NCBI GenBank assembly: GCA_009829735.1
Contig: CM020620.1
Coordinates: 3,351,447 to 3,415,446, forward strand
Direction: 5' to 3'
Length of the DNA stretch: 64,000 bases
DNA from: Pyropia yezoensis
Taxonomy: Eukaryota; Rhodophyta; Bangiophyceae; Bangiales; Bangiaceae
How positions within the stretch are numbered: the stretch's first letter is position 1; every line of letters begins with the position of its first letter. The translations under genes and the position numbers were made by a program. This document shows positions 26,801 through 41,800 of the stretch, in pieces. The notes below the pieces were generated by a model, which saw only the letters and a program-made list of their open reading frames with translations, made no database searches and was not told the origin of the DNA.

Positions 26801-29800
26801 GGCATGGATTCCATGGGCGTCAATTATCAAGTTCACTTCAATTTACGTGGAAGTCAGGTTTCCTCAAATACTCGGTTTAATCTCGCATGCCTTCACAGCC
26901 TGGGATCGAGCGACGAATTTGCTGCTAGGGGCGTCACTCTGCGCTGCTCGTCGACCTGTTCTTGCTCTCGACACGAAGATGATGTCCACCGCTGGCTCCA
27001 CCAGGATCTGCTGCGCGCACGGATGTGGTGCAGAAGATTCGTCTGCAGCGAGGAAGCTCTAGTCTGGACGCGATTGTGTCTCCTGGAGGAGAAACTGGCA
27101 CCACAACAATTGCGCACTGTGAGTGAGTACGCCCCGATTCAGGCAGGGTTGCGTCCCTTTGCTTCAACCAAGGCCACTTCAATGTCATGTTTACGTTGGA
27201 TGTAACGATCTGTGAAAGCGACATGTTGAATTCAACCTCATTCCATGTGTTTATCACTCAGACTTGAGACCTGGAGTGGGCCCTCCGGCGAGCCTTAAAC
27301 AGTGTCAAACGCATTTTCGCACCGGAAGTCCCCGTTCTGGTACGTATGTTGGTGGCATGGATTCCATGGGCGTCAATTATCAAGTTCACTTCAATTTACG
27401 TGGAAGTCAGGTTTCCTCAAATACTCGGTTTAATCTCGCATGCCTTCACAGCCTGGGATCGAGCGGACGAATTTGCTGCTAGGGCGTCACTCTGCGCTGC
27501 TCGTCGACCTGTTCTTGCTCTCGACACGAAGATGATGCCACCGCTGGCTCCACCAGGATCTGCTGCGCGCACGGATGTGGTGCAGAAGATTCGTCTGCAG
27601 CGAGGAAGCTCTAGTCTGGACGCGATTGTGTCTCCTGGAGGAGAAACTGGCACCACAACAATTGCGCACTGTGAGTGAGTACGCCCCGATTCAGGCAGGG
27701 TTGCGTCCCTTTGCTTCAACCAAGGCCACTTCAATGTCATGTTTACGTTGGATGTAACGATCTGTGAAAGCGACATGTTGAATTCAACCTCATTCCATGT
27801 GTTTATCACTCAGACTTGAGACCTGGAGTGGGCCCTCCGGCGAGCCTTAAACAGTGTCAAACGCATTTTCGCACCGGAAGTCCCCGTTCTGGTACGTATG
27901 TTGGTGGCATGGATTCCATGGGCGTCAATTATCAAGTTCACTTCAATTTACGTGGAAGTCAGGTTTCCTCAAATACTCGGTTTAATCTCGCATGCCTTCA
28001 CAGCCTGGGATCGAGCGACGAATTTGCTGCTAGGGCGTCACTCTGCGCTGCTCGTCGACCTGTTCTTGCTCTCGACACGAGGATGATGTCACCGCTGGCT
28101 CCACCAGGATCTGCTGCGCGCACGGATGTGGTGCAGAAGATTCGTCTGCAGCGAGGAAGCTCTAGTCTGGACGCGATTGTGTCTCCTGGAGGAGAAACTG
28201 GCACCACAACAATTGCGCACTGTGAGTGAGTACGCCCCGATTCAGGCAGGGTTGCGTCCCTTTGCTTCAACCAAGGCCACTTCAATGTCATGTTTACGTT
28301 GGATGTAACGATCTGTGAAAGCGACATGTTGAATTCAACCTCATTCCATGTGTTTATCACTCAGACTTGAGACCTGGAGTGGGCCCTCCGGCGAGCCTTA
28401 AACAGTGTCAAACGCATTTTCGCACCGGAAGTCCCCGTTCTGGTACGTATGTTGGTGGCATGGATTCCATGGGCGTCAATTATCAAGTTCACTTCAATTT
28501 ACGTGGAAGTCAGGTTTCCTCAAATACTCGGTTTAATCTCGCATGCCTTCACAGCCTGGGATCGAGCGACGAATTTGCTGCTAGGGCGTCACTCTGCGCT
28601 GCTCGTCGACCTGTTCTTGCTCTCGACACGAAGATGATGCCACCGCTGGCTCCACCAGGATCTGCTGCGCGCACGGATGTGGTGCAGAAGATTCGTCTGC
28701 AGCGAGGAAGCTCTAGTCTGGACGCGATTGTGTCTCCTGGGGGAGAAACTGGCACCACAACAATTGCGCACTGTGAGTGAGTACGCCCCGATTCAGGCAG
28801 GGTTGCGTCCCTTTGCTTCAACCAAGGCCACTTCAATGTCATGTTTACGTTGGATGTAACGATCTGTGAAAGCGACATGTTGAATTCAACCTCATTCCAT
28901 GTGTTTATCACTCAGACTTGAGACCTGGAGTGGGCCCTCCGGCGAGCCTTAAACAGTGTCAAACGCATTTTCGCACCGGAAGTCCCCGTTCTGGTACGTA
29001 TGTGGTGGCATGGATTCCATGGGCGTCAATTATCAAGTTCACTTCAATTTACGTGGAAGTCAGGTTTCCTCAAATACTCGGTTTAATCTCGCATGCCTTC
29101 ACAGCCTGGGATCGAGCGACGAATTTGCTGCTAGGGCGTCACTCTGCGCTGCTCGTCGACCTGTTCTTGCTCTCGACACGAGGATGATGTCACCGCTGGC
29201 TCCACCAGGATCTGCTGCGCGCACGGATGTGGTGCAGAAGATTCGTCTGCAGCGAGGAAGCTCTAGTCTGGACGCGATTGTGTCTCCTGGGGGAGAAACT
29301 GGCACCACAACAATTGCGCACTGTGAGTGAGTACGCCCCGATTCAGGCAGGGTTGCGTCCCTTTGCTTCAACCAAGGCCACTTCAATGTCATGTTTACGT
29401 TGGATGTAACGATCTGTGAAAGCGACATGTTGAATTCAACCTCATTCCATGTGTTTATCACTCAGACTTGAGACCTGGAGTGGGCCCTCCGGCGAGCCTT
29501 AAACAGTGTCAAACGCATTTTCGCACCGGAAGTCCCCGTTCTGGTACGTATGTCGGTGGCATGGATTCCATGGGCGTCAATTATCAAGTTCACTTCAATT
29601 TACGTGGAAGTCAGGTTTCCTCAAATACTCGGTTTAATCTCGCATGCCTTCACAGCCTGGGATCGAGCGACGAATTTGCTGCTAGGGCGTCACTCTGCGC
29701 TGCTCGTCGACCTGTTCTTGCTCTCGACACGAAGATGATGCCACCGCTGGCTCCACCAGGATCTGCTGCGCGCACGGATGTGGTGCAGAAGATTCGTCTG

Positions 29801-32800
29801 CAGCGAGGAAGCTCTAGTCTGGACGCGATTGTGTCTCCTGGGAGGAGAAACTGGCACCACAACAATTGCGCACTGTGAGTGAGTACGCCCCGATTCAGGC
29901 AGGGTTGCGTCCCTTTGCTTCAACCAAGGCCACTTCAATGTCATGTTTACGTTGGATGTAACGATCTGTGAAAGCGACATGTTGAATTCAACCTCATTCC
30001 ATGTGTTTATCACTCAGACTTGAGACCTGGAGTGGGCCCTCCGGCGAGCCTTAAACAGTGTCAAACGCATTTTCGCACCGGAAGTCCCCGTTCTGGTACG
30101 TATGTTGGTGGCATGGATTCCATGGGCGTCAATTATCAAGTTCACTTCAATTTACGTGGAAGTCAGGTTTCCTCAAATACTCGGTTTAATCTCGCATGCC
30201 TTCACAGCCTGGGATCGAGCGACGAATTTGCTGCTAGGGCGTCACTCTGCGCTGCTCGTCGACCTGTTCTTGCTCTCGACACGAGATGATGCCACCGCTG
30301 GCTCCACCAGGATCTGCTGCGCGCACGGATGTGGTGCAGAAGATTCGTCTGCAGCGAGGAAGCTCTAGTCTGGACGCGATTGTGTCTCCTGGAGGAGAAA
30401 CTGGCACCACAACAATTGCGCACTGTGAGTGAGTACGCCCCGATTCAGGCAGGGTTGCGTCCCTTTGCTTCAACCAAGGCCACTTCAATGTCATGTTTAC
30501 GTTGGATGTAACGATCTGTGAAAGCGACATGTTGAATTCAACCTCATTCCATGTGTTTATCACTCAGACTTGAGACCTGGAGTGGGCCCTCCGGCGAGCC
30601 TTAAACAGTGTCAAACGCATTTTCGCACCGGAAGTCCCCGTTCTGGTACGTATGTTGGTGGCATGGATTCCATGGGCGTCAATTATCAAGTTCACTTCAA
30701 TTTACGTGGAAGTCAGGTTTCCTCAAATACTCGGTTTAATCTCGCATGCCTTCACAGCCTGGGATCGAGCGACGAATTTGCTGCTAGGGCGTCACTCTGC
30801 GCTGCTCGTCGACCTGTTCTTGCTCTCGACACGAGGATGATGTCACCGCTGGCTCCACCAGGATCTGCTGCGCGCACGGATGTGGTGCAGAAGATTCGTC
30901 TGCAGCGAGGAAGCTCTAGTCTGGACGCGATTGTGTCTCCTGGGGGAGAAACTGGCACCACAACAATTGCGCACTGTGAGTGAGTACGCCCCGATTCAGG
31001 CAGGGTTGCGTCCCTTTGCTTCAACCAAGGCCACTTCAATGTCATGTTTACGTTGGATGTAACGATCTGTGAAAGCGACATGTTGAATTCAACCTCATTC
31101 CATGTGTTTATCACTCAGACTTGAGACCTGGAGTGGGCCCTCCGGCGAGCCTTAAACAGTGTCAAACGCATTTTCGCACCGGAAGTCCCCGTTCTGGTAC
31201 GTATGTTGGTGGCATGGATTCCATGGGCGTCAATTATCAAGTTCACTTCAATTTACGTGGAAGTCAGGTTTCCTCAAATACTCGGTTTAATCTCGCATGC
31301 CTTCACAGCCTGGGATCGAGCGACGAATTTGCTGCTAGGGCGTCACTCTGCGCTGCTCGTCGACCTGTTCTTGCTCTCGACACGAGGATGATGTCACCGC
31401 TGGCTCCACCAGGATCTGCTGCGCGCACGGATGTGGTGCAGAAGATTCGTCTGCAGCGAGGAAGCTCTAGTCTGGACGCGATTGTGTCTCCTGGAGGAGA
31501 AACTGGCACCACAACAATTGCGCACTGTGAGTGAGTACGCCCCGATTCAGGCAGGGTTGCGTCCCTTTGCTTCAACCAAGGCCACTTCAATGTCATGTTT
31601 ACGTTGGATGTAACGATCTGTGAAAGCGACATGTTGAATTCAACCTCATTCCATGTGTTTATCACTCAGACTTGAGACCTGGAGTGGGCCCTCCGGCGAG
31701 CCTTAAACAGTGTCAAACGCATTTTCGCACCGGAAGTCCCCGTTCTGGTACGTATGTTGGTGGCATGGATTCCATGGGCGTCAATTATCAAGTTCACTTC
31801 AATTTACGTGGAAGTCAGGTTTCCTCAAATACTCGGTTTAATCTCGCATGCCTTCACAGCCTGGGATCGAGCGACGAATTTGCTGCTAGGGCGTCACTCT
31901 GCGCTGCTCGTCGACCTGTTCTTGCTCTCGACACGAGGATGATGTCACCGCTGGCTCCACCAGGATCTGCTGCGCGCACGGATGTGGTGCAGAAGATTCG
32001 TCTGCAGCGAGGAAGCTCTAGTCTGGACGCGATTGTGTCTCCTGGGGGAGAAACTGGCACCACAACAATTGCGCACTGTGAGTGAGTACGCCCCGATTCA
32101 GGCAGGGTTGCGTCCCTTTGCTTCAACCAAGGCCACTTCAATGTCATGTTTACGTTGGATGTAACGATCTGTGAAAGCGACATGTTGAATTCAACCTCAT
32201 TCCATGTGTTTATCACTCAGACTTGAGACCTGGAGTGGGCCCTCCGGCGAGCCTTAAACAGTGTCAAACGCATTTTCGCACCGGAAGTCCCCGTTCTGGT
32301 ACGTATGTTGGTGGCATGGATTCCATGGGCGTCAATTATCAAGTTCACTTCAATTTACGTGGAAGTCAGGTTTCCTCAAATACTCGGTTTAATCTCGCAT
32401 GCCTTCACAGCCTGGGATCGAGCGACGAATTTGCTGCTAGGGCGTCACTCTGCGCTGCTCGTCGACCTGTTCTTGCTCTCGACACGAGGATGATGTCACC
32501 GCTGGCTCCACCAGGATCTGCTGCGCGCACGGATGTGGTGCAGAAGATTCGTCTGCAGCGAGGAAGCTCTAGTCTGGACGCGATTGTGTCTCCTGGAGGA
32601 GAAACTGGCACCACAACAATTGCGCACTGTGAGTGAGTACGCCCCGATTCAGGCAGGGTTGCGTCCCTTTGCTTCAACCAAGGCCACTTCAATGTCATGT
32701 TTACGTTGGATGTAACGATCTGTGAAAGCGACATGTTGAATTCAACCTCATTCCATGTGTTTATCACTCAGACTTGAGACCTGGAGTGGGCCCTCCGGCG

Positions 32801-35800
32801 AGCCTTAAACAGTGTCAAACGCATTTTCGCACCGGAAGTCCCCGTTCTGGTACGTATGTTGGTGGCATGGATTCCATGGGCGTCAATTATCAAGTTCACT
32901 TCAATTTACGTGGAAGTCAGGTTTCCTCAAATACTCGGTTTAATCTCGCATGCCTTCACAGCCTGGGATCGAGCGACGAATTTGCTGCTAGGGCGTCACT
33001 CTGCGCTGCTCGTCGACCTGTTCTTGCTCTCGACACGAGATGATGCCACCGCTGGCTCCACCAGGATCTGCTGCGCGCACGGATGTGGTGCAGAAGATTC
33101 GTCTGCAGCGAGGAAGCTCTAGTCTGGACGCGATTGTGTCTCCTGGAGGAGAAACTGGCACCACAACAATTGCGCACTGTGAGTGAGTACGCCCCGATTC
33201 AGGCAGGGTTGCGTCCCTTTGCTTCAACCAAGGCCACTTCAATGTCATGTTTACGTTGGATGTAACGATCTGTGAAAGCGACATGTTGAATTCAACCTCA
33301 TTCCATGTGTTTATCACTCAGACTTGAGACCTGGAGTGGGCCCTCCGGCGAGCCTTAAACAGTGTCAAACGCATTTTCGCACCGGAAGTCCCCGTTCTGG
33401 TACGTATGTTGGTGGCATGGATTCCATGGGCGTCAATTATCAAGTTCACTTCAATTTACGTGGAAGTCAGGTTTCCTCAAATACTCGGTTTAATCTCGCA
33501 TGCCTTCACAGCCTGGGATCGAGCGACGAATTTGCTGCTAGGGCGTCACTCTGCGCTGCTCGTCGACCTGTTCTTGCTCTCGACACGAGGATGATGTCAC
33601 CGCTGGCTCCACCAGGATCTGCTGCGCGCACGGATGTGGTGCAGAAGATTCGTCTGCAGCGAGGAAGCTCTAGTCTGGACGCGATTGTGTCTCCTGGGGG
33701 AGAAACTGGCACCACAACAATTGCGCACTGTGAGTGAGTACGCCCCGATTCAGGCAGGGTTGCGTCCCTTTGCTTCAACCAAGGCCACTTCAATGTCATG
33801 TTTACGTTGGATGTAACGATCTGTGAAAGCGACATGTTGAATTCAACCTCATTCCATGTGTTTATCACTCAGACTTGAGACCTGGAGTGGGCCCTCCGGC
33901 GAGCCTTAAACAGTGTCAAACGCATTTTCGCACCGGAAGTCCCCGTTCTGGTACGTATGTCGGTGGCATGGATTCCATGGGCGTCAATTATCAAGTTCAC
34001 TTCAATTTACGTGGAAGTCAGGTTTCCTCAAATACTCGGTTTAATCTCGCATGCCTTCACAGCCTGGGATCGAGCGACGAATTTGCTGCTAGGGCGTCAC
34101 TCTGCGCTGCTCGTCGACCTGTTCTTGCTCTCGACACGAGATGATGCCACCGCTGGCTCCACCAGGATCTGCTGCGCGCACGGATGTGGTGCAGAAGATT
34201 CGTCTGCAGCGAGGAAGCTCTAGTCTGGACGCGATTGTGTCTCCTGGAGGAGAAACTGGCACCACAACAATTGCGCACTGTGAGTGAGTACGCCCCGATT
34301 CAGGCAGGGTTGCGTCCCTTTGCTTCAACCAAGGCCACTTCAATGTCATGTTTACGTTGGATGTAACGATCTGTGAAAGCGACATGTTGAATTCAACCTC
34401 ATTCCATGTGTTTATCACTCAGACTTGAGACCTGGAGTGGGCCCTCCGGCGAGCCTTAAACAGTGTCAAACGCATTTTCGCACCGGAAGTCCCCGTTCTG
34501 GTACGTATGTTGGTGGCATGGATTCCATGGGCGTCAATTATCAAGTTCACTTCAATTTACGTGGAAGTCAGGTTTCCTCAAATACTCGGTTTAATCTCGC
34601 ATGCCTTCACAGCCTGGGATCGAGCGACGAATTTGCTGCTAGGGCGTCACTCTGCGCTGCTCGTCGACCTGTTCTTGCTCTCGACACGAGGATGATGTCA
34701 CCGCTGGCTCCACCAGGATCTGCTGCGCGCACGGATGTGGTGCAGAAGATTCGTCTGCAGCGAGGAAGCTCTAGTCTGGACGCGATTGTGTCTCCTGGAG
34801 GAGAAACTGGCACCACAACAATTGCGCACTGTGAGTGAGTACGCCCCGATTCAGGCAGGGTTGCGTCCCTTTGCTTCAACCAAGGCCACTTCAATGTCAT
34901 GTTTACGTTGGATGTAACGATCTGTGAAAGCGACATGTTGAATTCAACCTCATTCCATGTGTTTATCACTCAGACTTGAGACCTGGAGTGGGCCCTCCGG
35001 CGAGCCTTAAACAGTGTCAAACGCATTTTCGCACCGGAAGTCCCCGTTCTGGTACGTATGTTGGTGGCATGGATTCCATGGGCGTCAATTATCAAGTTCA
35101 CTTCAATTTACGTGGAAGTCAGGTTTCCTCAAATACTCGGTTTAATCTCGCATGCCTTCACAGCCTGGGATCGAGCGACGAATTTGCTGCTAGGGCGTCA
35201 CTCTGCGCTGCTCGTCGACCTGTTCTTGCTCTCGACACGAAGATGATGCCACCGCTGGCTCCACCAGGATCTGCTGCGCGCACGGATGTGGTGCAGAAGA
35301 TTCGTCTGCAGCGAGGAAGCTCTAGTCTGGACGCGATTGTGTCTCCTGGAGGAGAAACTGGCACCACAACAATTGCGCACTGTGAGTGAGTACGCCCCGA
35401 TTCAGGCAGGGTTGCGTCCCTTTGCTTCAACCAAGGCCACTTCAATGTCATGTTTACGTTGGATGTAACGATCTGTGAAAGCGACATGTTGAATTCAACC
35501 TCATTCCATGTGTTTATCACTCAGACTTGAGACCTGGAGTGGGCCCTCCGGCGAGCCTTAAACAGTGTCAAACGCATTTTCGCACCGGAAGTCCCCGTTC
35601 TGGTACGTATGTTGGTGGCATGGATTCCATGGGCGTCAATTATCAAGTTCACTTCAATTTACGTGGAAGTCAGGTTTCCTCAAATACTCGGTTTAATCTC
35701 GCATGCCTTCACAGCCTGGGATCGAGCGACGAATTTGCTGCTAGGGCGTCACTCTGCGCTGCTCGTCGACCTGTTCTTGCTCTCGACACGAGGATGATGT

Positions 35801-38800
35801 CACCGCTGGCTCCACCAGGATCTGCTGCGCGCACGGATGTGGTGCAGAAGATTCGTCTGCAGCGAGGAAGCTCTAGTCTGGACGCGATTGTGTCTCCTGG
35901 AGGAGAAACTGGCACCACAACAATTGCGCACTGTGAGTGAGTACGCCCCGATTCAGGCAGGGTTGCGTCCCTTTGCTTCAACCAAGGCCACTTCAATGTC
36001 ATGTTTACGTTGGATGTAACGATCTGTGAAAGCGACATGTTGAATTCAACCTCATTCCATGTGTTTATCACTCAGACTTGAGACCTGGAGTGGGCCCTCC
36101 GGCGAGCCTTAAACAGTGTCAAACGCATTTTCGCACCGGAAGTCCCCGTTCTGGTACGTATGTTGGTGGCATGGATTCCATGGGCGTCAATTATCAAGTT
36201 CACTTCAATTTACGTGGAAGTCAGGTTTCCTCAAATACTCGGTTTAATCTCGCATGCCTTCACAGCCTGGGATCGAGCGACGAATTTGCTGCTAGGGCGT
36301 CACTCTGCGCTGCTCGTCGACCTGTTCTTGCTCTCGACACGAGGATGATGTCACCGCTGGCTCCACCAGGATCTGCTGCGCGCACGGATGTGGTGCAGAA
36401 GATTCGTCTGCAGCGAGGAAGCTCTAGTCTGGACGCGATTGTGTCTCCTGGAGGAGAAACTGGCACCACAACAATTGCGCACTGTGAGTGAGTACGCCCC
36501 GATTCAGGCAGGGTTGCGTCCCTTTGCTTCAACCAAGGCCACTTCAATGTCATGTTTACGTTGGATGTAACGATCTGTGAAAGCGACATGTTGAATTCAA
36601 CCTCATTCCATGTGTTTATCACTCAGACTTGAGACCTGGAGTGGGCCCTCCGGCGAGCCTTAAACCAGTGTCAAACGCATTTTCGCACCGGAAGTCCCCG
36701 TTCTGGTACGTATGTCGGTGGCATGGATTCCATGGGCGTCAATTATCAAGTTCACTTCAATTTACGTGGAAGTCAGGTTTCCTCAAATACTCGGTTTAAT
36801 CTCGCATGCCTTCACAGCCTGGGATCGAGCGACGAATTTGCTGCTAGGGCGTCACTCTGCGCTGCTCGTCGACCTGTTCTTGCTCTCGACACGAAGATGA
36901 TGCCACCGCTGGCTCCACCAGGATCTGCTGCGCGCACGGATGTGGTGCAGAAGATTCGTCTGCAGCGAGGAAGCTCTAGTCTGGACGCGATTGTGTCTCC
37001 TGGAGGAGAAACTGGCACCACAACAATTGCGCACTGTGAGTGAGTACGCCCCGATTCAGGCAGGGTTGCGTCCCTTTGCTTCAACCAAGGGCCACTTCAA
37101 TGTCATGTTTACGTTGGATGTAACGATCTGTGAAAGCGACATGTTGAATTCAACCTCATTCCATGTGTTTATCACTCAGACTTGAGACCTGGAGTGGGCC
37201 CTCCGGCGAGCCTTAAACCAGTGTCAAACGCATTTTCGCACCGGAAGTCCCCGTTCTGGTACGTATGTTGGTGGCATGGATTCCATGGGCGTCAATTATC
37301 AAGTTCACTTCAATTTACGTGGAAGTCAGGTTTCCTCAAATACTCGGTTTAATCTCGCATGCCTTCACAGCCTGGGATCGAGCGACGAATTTGCTGCTAG
37401 GGCGTCACTCTGCGCTGCTCGTCGACCTGTTCTTGCTCTCGACACGAGGATGATGTCACCGCTGGCTCCACCAGGATCTGCTGCGCGCACGGATGTGGTG
37501 CAGAAGATTCGTCTGCAGCGAGGAAGCTCTAGTCTGGACGCGATTGTGTCTCCTGGGGGAGAAACTGGCACCACAACAATTGCGCACTGTGAGTGAGTAC
37601 GCCCCGATTCAGGCAGGGTTGCGTCCCTTTGCTTCAACCAAGGCCACTTCAATGTCATGTTTACGTTGGATGTAACGATCTGTGAAAGCGACATGTTGAA
37701 TTCAACCTCATTCCATGTGTTTATCACTCAGACTTGAGACCTGGAGTGGGCCCTCCGGCGAGCCTTAAACAGTGTCAAACGCATTTTCGCACCGGAAGTC
37801 CCCGTTCTGGTACGTATGTTGGTGGCATGGATTCCATGGGCGTCAATTATCAAGTTCACTTCAATTTACGTGGAAGTCAGGTTTCCTCAAATACTCGGTT
37901 TAATCTCGCATGCCTTCACAGCCTGGGATCGAGCGACGAATTTGCTGCTAGGGCGTCACTCTGCGCTGCTCGTCGACCTGTTCTTGCTCTCGACACGAAG
38001 ATGATGTCACCGCTGGCTCCACCAGGATCTGCTGCGCGCACGGATGTGGTGCAGAAGATTCGTCTGCAGCGAGGAAGCTCTAGTCTGGACGCGATTGTGT
38101 CTCCTGGAGGAGAAACTGGCACCACAACAATTGCGCACTGTGAGTGAGTACGCCCCGATTCAGGCAGGGTTGCGTCCCTTTGCTTCAACCAAGGCCACTT
38201 CAATGTCATGTTTACGTTGGATGTAACGATCTGTGAAAGCGACATGTTGAATTCAACCTCATTCCATGTGTTTATCACTCAGACTTGAGACCTGGAGTGG
38301 GCCCTCCGGCGAGCCTTAAACAGTGTCAAACGCATTTTCGCACCGGAAGTCCCCGTTCTGGTACGTATGTTGGTGGCATGGATTCCATGGGCGTCAATTA
38401 TCAAGTTCACTTCAATTTACGTGGAAGTCAGGTTTCCTCAAATACTCGGTTTAATCTCGCATGCCTTCACAGCCTGGGATCGAGCGACGAATTTGCTGCT
38501 AGGGGCGTCACTCTGCGCTGCTCGTCGACCTGTTCTTGCTCTCGACACGAAGATGATGCCACCGCTGGCTCCACCAGGATCTGCTGCGCGCACGGATGTG
38601 GTGCAGAAGATTCGTCTGCAGCGAGGAAGCTCTAGTCTGGACGCGATTGTGTCTCCTGGAGGAGAAACTGGCACCACAACAATTGCGCACTGTGAGTGAG
38701 TACGCCCCGATTCAGGCAGGGTTGCGTCCCTTTGCTTCAACCAAGGCCACTTCAATGTCATGTTTACGTTGGATGTAACGATCTGTGAAAGCGACATGTT

Positions 38801-41800
38801 GAATTCAACCTCATTCCATGTGTTTATCACTCAGACTTGAGACCTGGAGTGGGCCCTCCGGCGAGCCTTAAACAGTGTCAAACGCATTTTCGCACCGGAA
38901 GTCCCCGTTCTGGTACGTATGTTGGTGGCATGGATTCCATGGGCGTCAATTATCAAGTTCACTTCAATTTACGTGGAAGTCAGTTTCCTCAAATACTCGG
39001 TTTAATCTCGCATGCCTTCACAGCCTGGGATCGAGCGACGAATTTGCTGCTAGGGCGTCACTCTGCGCTGCTCGTCGACCTGTTCTTGCTCTCGACACGA
39101 GGATGATGTCACCGCTGGCTCCACCAGGATCTGCTGCGCGCACGGATGTGGTGCAGAAGATTCGTCTGCAGCGAGGAAGCTCTAGTCTGGACGCGATTGT
39201 GTCTCCTGGAGGAGAAACTGGCACCACAACAATTGCGCACTGTGAGTGAGTACGCCCCGATTCAGGCAGGGTTGCGTCCCTTTGCTTCAACCAAGGCCAC
39301 TTCAATGTCATGTTTACGTTGGATGTAACGATCTGTGAAAGCGACATGTTGAATTCAACCTCATTCCATGTGTTTATCACTCAGACTTGAGACCTGGAGT
39401 GGGCCCTCCGGCGAGCCTTAAACAGTGTCAAACGCATTTTTCGCACCGGAAGTCCCCGTTCTGGTACGTATGTTGGTGCATGGATTCCATGGGCGTCAAT
39501 TATCAAGTTCACTTCAATTTACGTGGAAGGTCAGGTTTCCCTCAAATACTCGGTTTAATCTCGCATGCCTTCACAGCCTGGGATCGAGCGACGAATTTGC
39601 TGCTAGGGCGTCACTCTGCGCTGCTCGTCGACCTGTTCTTGCTCTCGACACGAGGATGATGTCACCGCTGGCTCCACCAGGATCTGCTGCGCGCACGGAT
39701 GTGGTGCAGAAGATTCGTCTGCAGCGAGGAAGCTCTAGTCTGGACGCGATTGTGTCTCCTGGAGGAGAAACTGGCACCACAACAATTGCGCACTGTGAGT
39801 GAGTACGCCCCGATTCAGGCAGGGTTGCGTCCCTTTGCTTCAACCAAGGCCACTTCAATGTCATGTTTACGTTGGATGTAACGATCTGTGAAAGCGACAT
39901 GTTGAATTCAACCTCATTCCATGTGTTTATCACTCAGACTTGAGACCTGGAGTGGGCCCTCCGGCGAGCCTTAAACAGTGTCAAACGCATTTTCGCACCG
40001 GAAGTCCCCGTTCTGGTACGTACGTATGGGTGGCATGGATTCCATGGGCGTCAATTATCAAGTTCACTTCAATTTACGTGGAAGTCAGGTTTCCTCAAAT
40101 ACTCGGTTTAATCTCGCATGCCTTCACAGCCTGGGATCGAGCGACGAATTTGCTGCTAGGGCGTCACTCTGCGCTGCTCGTCGACCTGTTCTTGCTCTCG
40201 ACACGAGGATGATGTCACCGCTGGCTCCACCAGGATCTGCTGCGCGCACGGATGTGGTGCAGAAGATTCGTCTGCAGCGAGGAAGCTCTAGTCTGGACGC
40301 GATTGTGTCTCCTGGGGGAGAAACTGGCACCACAACAATTGCGCACTGTGAGTGAGTACGCCCGATTCAGGCAGGGGTTGCGTCCCTTTGCTTCAACCAA
40401 GGCCACTTCAATGTCATGTTTACGTTGGATGTAACGATCTGTGAAAGCGACATGTTGAATTCAACCTCATTCCATGTGTTTATCACTCAGACTTGAGACC
40501 TGGAGTGGGCCCTCCGGCGAGCCTTAAACAGTGTCAAACGCATTTTCGCACCGGAAGTCCCCGTTCTGGTACGTATGTTGGTGGCATGGATTCCATGGGC
40601 GTCAATTATCAAGTTCACTTCAATTTACGTGGAAGTCAGGTTTCCTCAAATACTCGGTTTCTCGCATGCCTTCACAGCCTGGGATCGAGCGACGAATTTG
40701 CTGCTAGGGCGTCACTCTGCGCTGCTCGTCGACCTGTTCTTGCTCTCGACACGAAGATGATGCCACCGCTGGCTCCACCAGGATCTGCTGCGCGCACGGA
40801 TGTGGTGCAGAAGATTCGTCTGCAGCGAGGAAGCTCTAGTCTGGACGCGATTGTGTCTCCTGGGGAGAAACTGGCACCACAACAATTGCGCACTGTGAGT
40901 GAGTACGCCCCGATTCAGGCAGGGTTGCGTCCCTTTGCTTCAACCAAGGCCACTTCAATGTCATGTTTACGTTGGATGTAACGATCTGTGAAAGCGACAT
41001 CTTGAATTCAACCTCATTCCATGTGTTTATCACTCAGACTTGAGACCTGGAGTGGGCCCTCCGGCGAGCCTTAAACAGTGTCAAACGCATTTTCGCACCG
41101 GAAGTCCCCGTTCTGGTACGTATGTTGGTGGCATGGATTCCATGGGCGTCAATTATCAAGTTCACTTCAATTTACGTGGAAGTCAGGTTTCCTCAAATAC
41201 TCGGTTTAATCTCGCATGCCTTCACAGCCTGGGATCGAGCGACGAATTTGCTGCTAGGGCGTCACTCTGCGCTGCTCGTCGACCTGTTCTTGCTCTCGAC
41301 ACGAAGATGATGCCACCGCTGGCTCCACCAGGATCTGCTGCGCGCACGGATGTGGTGCAGAAGATTCGTCTGCAGCGAGGAAGCTCTAGTCTGGACGCGA
41401 TTGTGTCTCCTGGAGGAGAAACTGGCACCACAACAATTGCGCACTGTGAGTGAGTACGCCCCGATTCAGGCAGGGTTGCGTCCCTTTGCTTCAACCAAGG
41501 CCACTTCAATGTCATGTTTACGTTGGATGTAACGATCTGTGAAAGCGACATGTTGAATTCAACCTCATTCCATGTGTTTTATCACTCAGACTTGAGACCT
41601 GGAGTGGGCCCTCCGGCGAGCCTTAAAGTGTCAAACGCATTTTCGCACCGGAAGTCCCCGTTCTGGTACGTATGTTGGTGGCATGGATTCCATGGGCGTC
41701 AATTATCAAGTTCACTTCAATTTACGTGGAAGTCAGGTTTCCTCAAATACTCGGTTTAATCTCGCATGCCTTCACAGCCTGGGATCGAGCGACGAATTTG